Shown here in pieces: positions 43,254-47,908 of a stretch of 47,908 bases of DNA; the first letter of the stretch is position 1, and each line of letters begins with the position of its first letter. The stretch comes from an uncultured Phycisphaerales bacterium. GTDB taxonomy: Bacteria > Planctomycetota > Phycisphaerae > Sedimentisphaerales > Anaerohalosphaeraceae. Location of the stretch: the NCBI GenBank assembly GCA_937868095.1, contig CALMLO010000047.1, forward strand, positions 1 to 47,908, read 5' to 3'. The translations under genes were made by a program, and so were the position numbers. The notes under the pieces were generated by a model that saw nothing but the letters and a program-made list of their open reading frames with translations, searched no databases and was not told where the DNA came from.

Positions 43254-44915
43254 ATGGACGCTCGTTATCGGGAAGAATTGGATTTGCTCTTGTATCGGAT
43301 GCTTGAGAAGGAAGCATCCGACCAGGAAAGTGCGCGGCTGAATGCTCTTCTGGCGGAGGATGCCGAGGCCCTGCGCTATGCAATGGATTTTTACCTGGTG
43401 GCGGCGGCCTTGAGGAAAAGCACAGTGATACCGTCGGCCTCCCTGGGGAGCCAGGACGAAATTGATGAGCAATTCCATCTGCTGAAAATATTTGCCGAAG
43501 AGGAGCGGATTGCTCCGTCGGTCGAGCTGCCGGAGGAAATTGAGGAGCCGGCGGCCAAGCCGGTCAGGACCCAGGTATATCGTCCGGACCGGCAGAAGAC
43601 GGCGCTGTGGGTGCTGGTGGCATCGATGGCGGCGCTGGTGGTTTTTTTTGCTTCTGTCAAGTTTTTGCCTCAGCGCGAGGCGGTGGCTTTTCTGACGGAG
43701 GCCGTAGAACCCAGGTGGCAGAATGGAGAAGAAGGACTGAAGAATCAGGATTTATTTTACAACACAGATGCACCGCGGATTCTTCGGTCGGGGACAATCG
43801 AGATTGAGTTTTATTCAGGGGCGCGGGCGGTGATTGAGGGTCCGGCGGAGTTTGCCTGCAAGTCGGACAACATGCTTTCGCTTGCCTACGGACGGGTGTA
43901 TTCCCGGGTGCCGAATTATGCCACGGGCTTTACGGTGCTGACCAACGGGAGTCGGATTGTGGATATGGGCACGGAGTTCGGCGTTCTGGCCAATGTGGAT
44001 GGTTCGCTGGAACTCCACGTAACCAAGGGCAAGACTTCGCTGGTGGCCGGCAGGAAGGGGCAGGAAGTTTATCAGATTGAGGCGGGGCAGGCCCGTCGGG
44101 TTCGAGAGGGAGGAGAAGAAGTGGAGGAAATCGGCCTGAAAAGCGAGCATTTTGCTCAGCGGATTGATACCAAATCCGGGCTGATTTGGAAGGGCCAGAA
44201 GACTTTGAGTCTGGCGGATATGGCAGGCGGCGGAAACGGCTTGGGGACGGGCTGTCTGGAGTGCGGGATTGACCCGGCCAATGCAGACGCTATGAGGATG
44301 GAAGCGATTTATGATGCGCGGCATCCTCAAGCATCCAATGCCTATCGGCGCGTGGGATGGCATCCGTTTATTGACGGCGTGTTTGTGCCGAATGGAAGTC
44401 AAGGCCCTCAGATCGTGTCCAGCCGGGGAGATGTCTTTGCCGAATGTCCGCCCACGAACGGCCAGTATTATGTGAGCATCCTCAATGGGATTACAGAGGC
44501 CTTCGGCGGCGGCGGGCCGGGATTGATGCTGAACGGAACAGCATTCGGAACAGCGGAAAATCCGGCGATTTTTATTCATGCGAATCAGGGCATCACCTTT
44601 GATTTAGCGGCAATACGAAAGGCCCTGCGAGGGCCGGCTCTTGTGCGGTTTGAAGCTGTCGGGGGGATTTCCCAGACAGCGCCGGAGCATGGGCTGGCGG
44701 ATTTGTATGTGCTGGTGGATGGACAGGTGCGGTTTTATCAGCCTGCTATCCAGAAGGGTCAATTTTGCCAGGTGCAGGTAAACCTGGAGCAGAGGGATCG
44801 TTTTTTGACGCTGGTGTCTGTGACCCATCCGGGCAAGCAGTTGCCGGCGGGATTGAATCAGGAGCATGGAGACTGGACTTTGTTTGGAAGGCCGGTTCTC
44901 GTGCTGCAGCCGTAA
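43254..44915 (+). CDS. FecR-domain anti-sigma-like membrane protein with C-terminal NPCBM/lectin-like domain
   Basis: The 553-residue protein has a cytoplasmic helical N-terminus (1-110, ASD-like) and one membrane helix (about 116-135, ALWVLVASMAALVVFFASV). The FecR domain follows (LRSGTIEIEFYSGARAVIEGPAEFACKSDN cited as ARAVIEGPAEF, then VLTNGSRIVDMGTEFGVLAN and VTKGKTSLV). A roughly 200-residue C-terminal domain (IDGVFVPNG, AIFIHANQGITFDL, ADLYVLVDGQ, WTLFGRPVLVL) resembles the carbohydrate-associated NPCBM/NEW2 fold. It probably senses a glycan outside and controls the adjacent sigma factor. ATG 43254 was chosen for the GGGG just upstream; the frame extends 12 codons further and overlaps the sigma gene. 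Confidence 0.88.
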   Translation: MDARYREELDLLLYRMLEKEASDQESARLNALLAEDAEALRYAMDFYLVAAALRKSTVIPSASLGSQDEIDEQFHLLKIFAEEERIAPSVELPEEIEEPAAKPVRTQVYRPDRQKTALWVLVASMAALVVFFASVKFLPQREAVAFLTEAVEPRWQNGEEGLKNQDLFYNTDAPRILRSGTIEIEFYSGARAVIEGPAEFACKSDNMLSLAYGRVYSRVPNYATGFTVLTNGSRIVDMGTEFGVLANVDGSLELHVTKGKTSLVAGRKGQEVYQIEAGQARRVREGGEEVEEIGLKSEHFAQRIDTKSGLIWKGQKTLSLADMAGGGNGLGTGCLECGIDPANADAMRMEAIYDARHPQASNAYRRVGWHPFIDGVFVPNGSQGPQIVSSRGDVFAECPPTNGQYYVSILNGITEAFGGGGPGLMLNGTAFGTAENPAIFIHANQGITFDLAAIRKALRGPALVRFEAVGGISQTAPEHGLADLYVLVDGQVRFYQPAIQKGQFCQVQVNLEQRDRFLTLVSVTHPGKQLPAGLNQEHGDWTLFGRPVLVLQP

Positions 44916-44966
44916 ACGGAAACAATAAGCCGAACACAAGAACGATAACTTTTAGCCAGAGAGAAA

Positions 44967-45818
44967 ATGACTATGAGAAAAAAAGAAACAATTCAAAAGC
45001 GGAACGGATTTACGCTGATTGAACTTCTGGTAGTAATCGCGATTATTGCCCTTTTGCTGGCTGTACTGATTCCGGCACTGAGCCGGGCCAAGATTTATGC
45101 CCAGCGGGTGCAGTGCGCCAACAATCTCAGGCAGCAGGCGCTGGGAACGCTGCTGTATGCCAGCGACAATGATAATTATGTCCCCTTGTCTCCCGGGGCG
45201 CCGTGGCTGTGGGATATGACCTTCTGGGCTACCAACCAGCTGGCTCATTATGCAGGTTTTGATGACAACCAAACCTTTTTTTGCGCGGCTAACAAGGTCA
45301 AACGGTATGATGATGCCCGCTTCTGGCAGTACAGCTGGCTGTATGGGTCGGGTACTTATCCCAATCCCGTTCCCTTGCGGGATGAGAGCAAGTTAACCAC
45401 TGCTCAATTGAAGTCTTATTATCGGGTTCTCCCCTATATTTATATGTTTGACAGAATTGACGACAATGGGAATTCCGTCCTGGATCAATATCTGATGAAT
45501 CCTCGCGAAGAGGCCAAATGGATACGGAAGCTGTCCAATGTAACCAATGCCAGCAGTAAGATTATGATTATTGATGCCGTGATCAGCGATGGGATGAATA
45601 AAAACACGTGCAGATTTGATGAACTGACTTCCGGCGGGATTGATGAACTGAGTGGGGGGACCTTGCGGGACAACAGCAACCATTTTTCCCGTCAAAGGAA
45701 CAATGTGGGGCTTTTGCCGGAAGGGTCCAATGTGGCCTATGCAGACGGGCATACCGATTGGAAAGGTTTTGCTCGGATGAATGCCCGTATTCAGAGAGGA
45801 CTGTACTTCTGGTGGTGA
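44967..45818 (+). CDS. Type II secretion pseudopilin-like protein (DUF1559-type prepilin leader)
   Basis: The 283-residue protein has a classic prepilin leader and methylation site: [27 protein letters not shown], cited as [12 protein letters not shown], with cleavage after Gly14, Phe15 as the methylated residue and Glu19 conserved. The long hydrophilic remainder ([22 protein letters not shown], then [12 protein letters not shown] at the end) is the pattern of the DUF1559 and H-X9-DG families, in which ADGH near the C-terminus is common. Such proteins are secreted or assembled into pseudopili in Planctomycetota and often precede glycoside hydrolases. It lies between the FecR gene (51 bases) and the GH51 gene. 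Confidence 0.92.
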   Translation: MTMRKKETIQKRNGFTLIELLVVIAIIALLLAVLIPALSRAKIYAQRVQCANNLRQQALGTLLYASDNDNYVPLSPGAPWLWDMTFWATNQLAHYAGFDDNQTFFCAANKVKRYDDARFWQYSWLYGSGTYPNPVPLRDESKLTTAQLKSYYRVLPYIYMFDRIDDNGNSVLDQYLMNPREEAKWIRKLSNVTNASSKIMIIDAVISDGMNKNTCRFDELTSGGIDELSGGTLRDNSNHFSRQRNNVGLLPEGSNVAYADGHTDWKGFARMNARIQRGLYFWW

Positions 45819-45904
45819 TTGAGCTGGTTTTGGCGGTTTCTCCGGGAACCGGCCGGCTTGAAAATTGGATGGTTGAAAGAAACTTCAATCGGAGAGGGTG
45901 ATTG

Positions 45905-47908
45905 ATGCAGTTTGAAGGCAGGGGAAGCGTTTTGTGCGGCAGGGCGGCCGCATGGGTTTTGATTTCGGCGGCGGCAGCTGCATGGGGCGCCCAGCCCCAT
46001 GTGAAGCTGACGGTCTATACAGACAAGCCGGCTCATTCAATAAGCCCGATGATGGTCGGGCTGTTCTTCGAGGACATTAATTTCGGGGCGGACGGCGGTT
46101 TGTATGACGAAAAGGTCAAGAACCGCTCGTTTGAGTTTCCCGAGGCAATGATGGGCTGGGAAGTGGTCGAAAAGGAGGGAGCCGTGGGGACGGCGGCGGT
46201 CATCCGCCGGCAGCCCTATCATCCGGCCAATGCCGGTTGCCTGCGTCTGGATGTTCGCAAAGCCGGCAGCGGGCTGGGGGTAGTCAATGAAGGTTTTCGC
46301 GGAATCGGTCTCCACGAAGGCGAGGAGTATTATTTTACCGTCTTTGCACGCACAACCACCGCCGGGGCCCCGATGAAATTGCAGATACAGGCCGTTTCCC
46401 CCACCGGACAAAAGGTGCTCGAAGGAATGGTGGAGGTGGAAGGGGCCGAGTGGAAGTTTTATTCGTGCTTAATGAAAGCGGCCGCAGCCGAGGCCAGGGC
46501 CAAACTGCATGTGCTGGCTCTGTCGGAGGGAGTGGTTGATTTGGATATGATTTCGCTGTTTCCGGCGGACACGGCCCGCCATACCGACCGGCCGATTCCG
46601 GGGCTGCGAAAAGATTTGGTGGAGATGCTCGCGGCGGTCAAGCCGGCATTTCTGCGGTTCCCGGGCGGCTGCATTGTCGAGGGCATCAATCTGGCCAATC
46701 GGTATCAGTGGAAGAATACCATCGGGGATATTACCGAGAGGCAGACGATGATAAACCGCTGGAATGTCGAGTTTCGTCATCGGCTGACCCCGGATTACTA
46801 CCAGTCCTTCGGGCTGGGCTTTTTTGAGTATTTTCTGCTTTGCGAACAAATCGGCGCCGAGCCGGTTCCTATTCTCAACTGCGGGATGGCCTGCCAGTTT
46901 AATACGGGCGAGACGGCCGCTGTCGAAAAACTGGGACCGTATGTGCAGGATGCGCTGGATTTAATCGAGTTTGCCAACGGCCCGGCCGACAGCACCTGGG
47001 GCCGCAAGCGGGCACAGATGGGGCATCCCGAGCCGTTCAATCTGAAGTATCTGGGGATTGGCAATGAGCAGTGGGGACCGCAGTATGTTGAACGCTACAA
47101 AATCTTTGCCAAGGCGCTCAAGGAACGCTATCCGGAGGTGAAATTGATTGCGGGCTGCGGTTCGGATCCGGAGATTTTCCCCAATGGTCCGGCCGAGATA
47201 GAGTATCTCTGGTCGCAATGGCGGATTCTTAAGCCCGATATTGTGGATGAACATTTTTATCGCCGCTATCCGTGGTTTTTTGAGCATACCGATTATTACG
47301 CTTCTTATGACAGGCAGGGGCCGAAGATTTTTGTAGGGGAGTATGCGGCGATGACGCACGGCGTGGCCAGCCCCGACAACCGTAACAATCTGATTTGCGC
47401 TCTGGCGGAGGCGGCGTTTTTGACCGGTCTGGAACGAAACGGCGAAGTGGCGGTGATGACGGCGTATGCTCCGCTGCTGGCCCATGTGGAGGCCTGGCAG
47501 TGGAAACCGAACCTGATTTGGTTTGACAATCTGACGGTGTTCGGCACACCGAATTATTATGTTCAGAAACTGTTCAGTTTGTACAGAGGGACAGGGTATC
47601 TCAAGAACGAAGTGAAGGCGGAAGAAGGGCAGCTGTATGTTTCGGCGACGGAGGATGCCGCCGGCGGACAGGTTTTTATCAAGGCAGTCAATCCTTCGGG
47701 CAAGCCGCTGACGACGGAGATTGTGCTTGAGGGGCAGAAACGCTATTCGCCCGAGGCGAAGATTATGCTGCTGTCCGGCCGGCCGGGGGATGAAAACAGC
47801 ATTGAACAGCCGCTTCGCGTCGCCCCGAAAGAAGGGGCTTTCAGCGGCGTCGGCAAACAATTTCTCTTTGAATTTGCTCCGTATTCGCTCACCGTTCTGA
47901 CGCTGAAG
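45905..47908 (+). CDS. Alpha-L-arabinofuranosidase, GH51 family (3' end beyond window)
   Basis: The open frame from ATG 45905 runs in frame to the last base, 668 codons without a stop, so the gene is cut by the window edge, though YSLTVLTL is close to the usual C-terminus. It has an N-terminal signal (WVLISAAAAAWGAQ), a GH51-type start (SISPMMVGLFFEDINFGADGGLYDE, cited as VGLFFEDINFGADGG), the acid/base Glu388 in LGIGNEQWGPQ and the nucleophile Glu479 in FVGEYAA. It removes terminal L-arabinofuranose from arabinans or arabinoxylans. GAGAGGG lies a few bases before the ATG. It is last in the visible sigma-FecR-pseudopilin run. Composition and codon use look like the neighbours'. Confidence 0.95.
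   Translation, partial: MQFEGRGSVLCGRAAAWVLISAAAAAWGAQPHVKLTVYTDKPAHSISPMMVGLFFEDINFGADGGLYDEKVKNRSFEFPEAMMGWEVVEKEGAVGTAAVIRRQPYHPANAGCLRLDVRKAGSGLGVVNEGFRGIGLHEGEEYYFTVFARTTTAGAPMKLQIQAVSPTGQKVLEGMVEVEGAEWKFYSCLMKAAAAEARAKLHVLALSEGVVDLDMISLFPADTARHTDRPIPGLRKDLVEMLAAVKPAFLRFPGGCIVEGINLANRYQWKNTIGDITERQTMINRWNVEFRHRLTPDYYQSFGLGFFEYFLLCEQIGAEPVPILNCGMACQFNTGETAAVEKLGPYVQDALDLIEFANGPADSTWGRKRAQMGHPEPFNLKYLGIGNEQWGPQYVERYKIFAKALKERYPEVKLIAGCGSDPEIFPNGPAEIEYLWSQWRILKPDIVDEHFYRRYPWFFEHTDYYASYDRQGPKIFVGEYAAMTHGVASPDNRNNLICALAEAAFLTGLERNGEVAVMTAYAPLLAHVEAWQWKPNLIWFDNLTVFGTPNYYVQKLFSLYRGTGYLKNEVKAEEGQLYVSATEDAAGGQVFIKAVNPSGKPLTTEIVLEGQKRYSPEAKIMLLSGRPGDENSIEQPLRVAPKEGAFSGVGKQFLFEFAPYSLTVLTLK

Overview
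This 47.9 kb window looks like a chromosomal segment from a member of the Planctomycetota, most likely class Phycisphaerae. That is inference from gene content. Supporting features are a secreted beta-helix protein with a dockerin-like DFNRDGFVNLPDLSILSEYW motif, a duplicated DUF1080 protein, a short ECF sigma factor next to a FecR-domain anti-sigma-like protein and a DUF1559-style pseudopilin, and lipoprotein or signal-peptide glycoside hydrolases of families GH78 and GH51. Recognisable promoters are ordinary sigma70-like boxes. Start codons ATG, GTG and TTG are all used, often with clear AGGAGG ribosome binding sites. No phage, insertion sequence or CRISPR array was seen.

Layout. 1-2.3 kb: surface-polysaccharide genes (3' end of a DegT-like aminotransferase, an ATP-grasp ligase, a WecA/MraY-type transferase). 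2.5-5.3 kb: secreted beta-helix protein and a KamA-type radical SAM enzyme. 5.4-7.3 kb (minus): hisF, hisH and tRNA-Ser(CGA), the tRNA being followed by a 125-bp-period tandem duplication carrying a disrupted copy of its own 3' end. 7.4-9.7 kb (minus): OprB-like porin and CbiM/NikM metal transporter. 9.9-17.3 kb (minus): argS, rsfS, hppA, argJ, a nitrilase-family amidase and a 27-codon lysine/alanine-rich gene. 17.8-20.4 kb: nadD and ligA, convergent and overlapping. 20.8-24.3 kb: bioA, bioD and the double DUF1080 protein. 24.3-26.9 kb (minus): ABC ATPase, purC and an HD phosphohydrolase. 27.0-30.6 kb: GH78 rhamnosidase and cupin. 30.6-31.9 kb (minus): rhomboid-TPR protease. 32.2-33.9 kb: M24 peptidase and hpt. 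33.9-36.0 kb: SYLF lipoprotein and, divergently, thiC behind a TPP riboswitch. 36.1-37.7 kb: spermidine-synthase-like protein split over two overlapping genes. 37.7-40.7 kb (minus): five-gene ArsR / permease / TrmO / thioredoxin-like operon. 40.9-47.9 kb: an apparently frameshifted secreted protein, then ECF sigma, FecR protein, pseudopilin and a GH51 arabinofuranosidase that runs off the window.

How it fits together. Most of the window is housekeeping metabolism (histidine, arginine, biotin, NAD, purine, thiamine) in small transcription units. The accessory theme is plant or algal polysaccharide use: the GH78 and GH51 enzymes, DUF1080 protein and beta-helix protein fit an organism that degrades rhamnose- and arabinose-containing glycans. 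The sigma/FecR/pseudopilin/GH51 run suggests envelope-sensed control of such genes. The least explained elements are the tRNA-linked duplication, the lysine-rich miniprotein, the small-RNA/mini-ORF locus before the M24 peptidase, the signal-peptide frameshift and the porin-CbiM pair.
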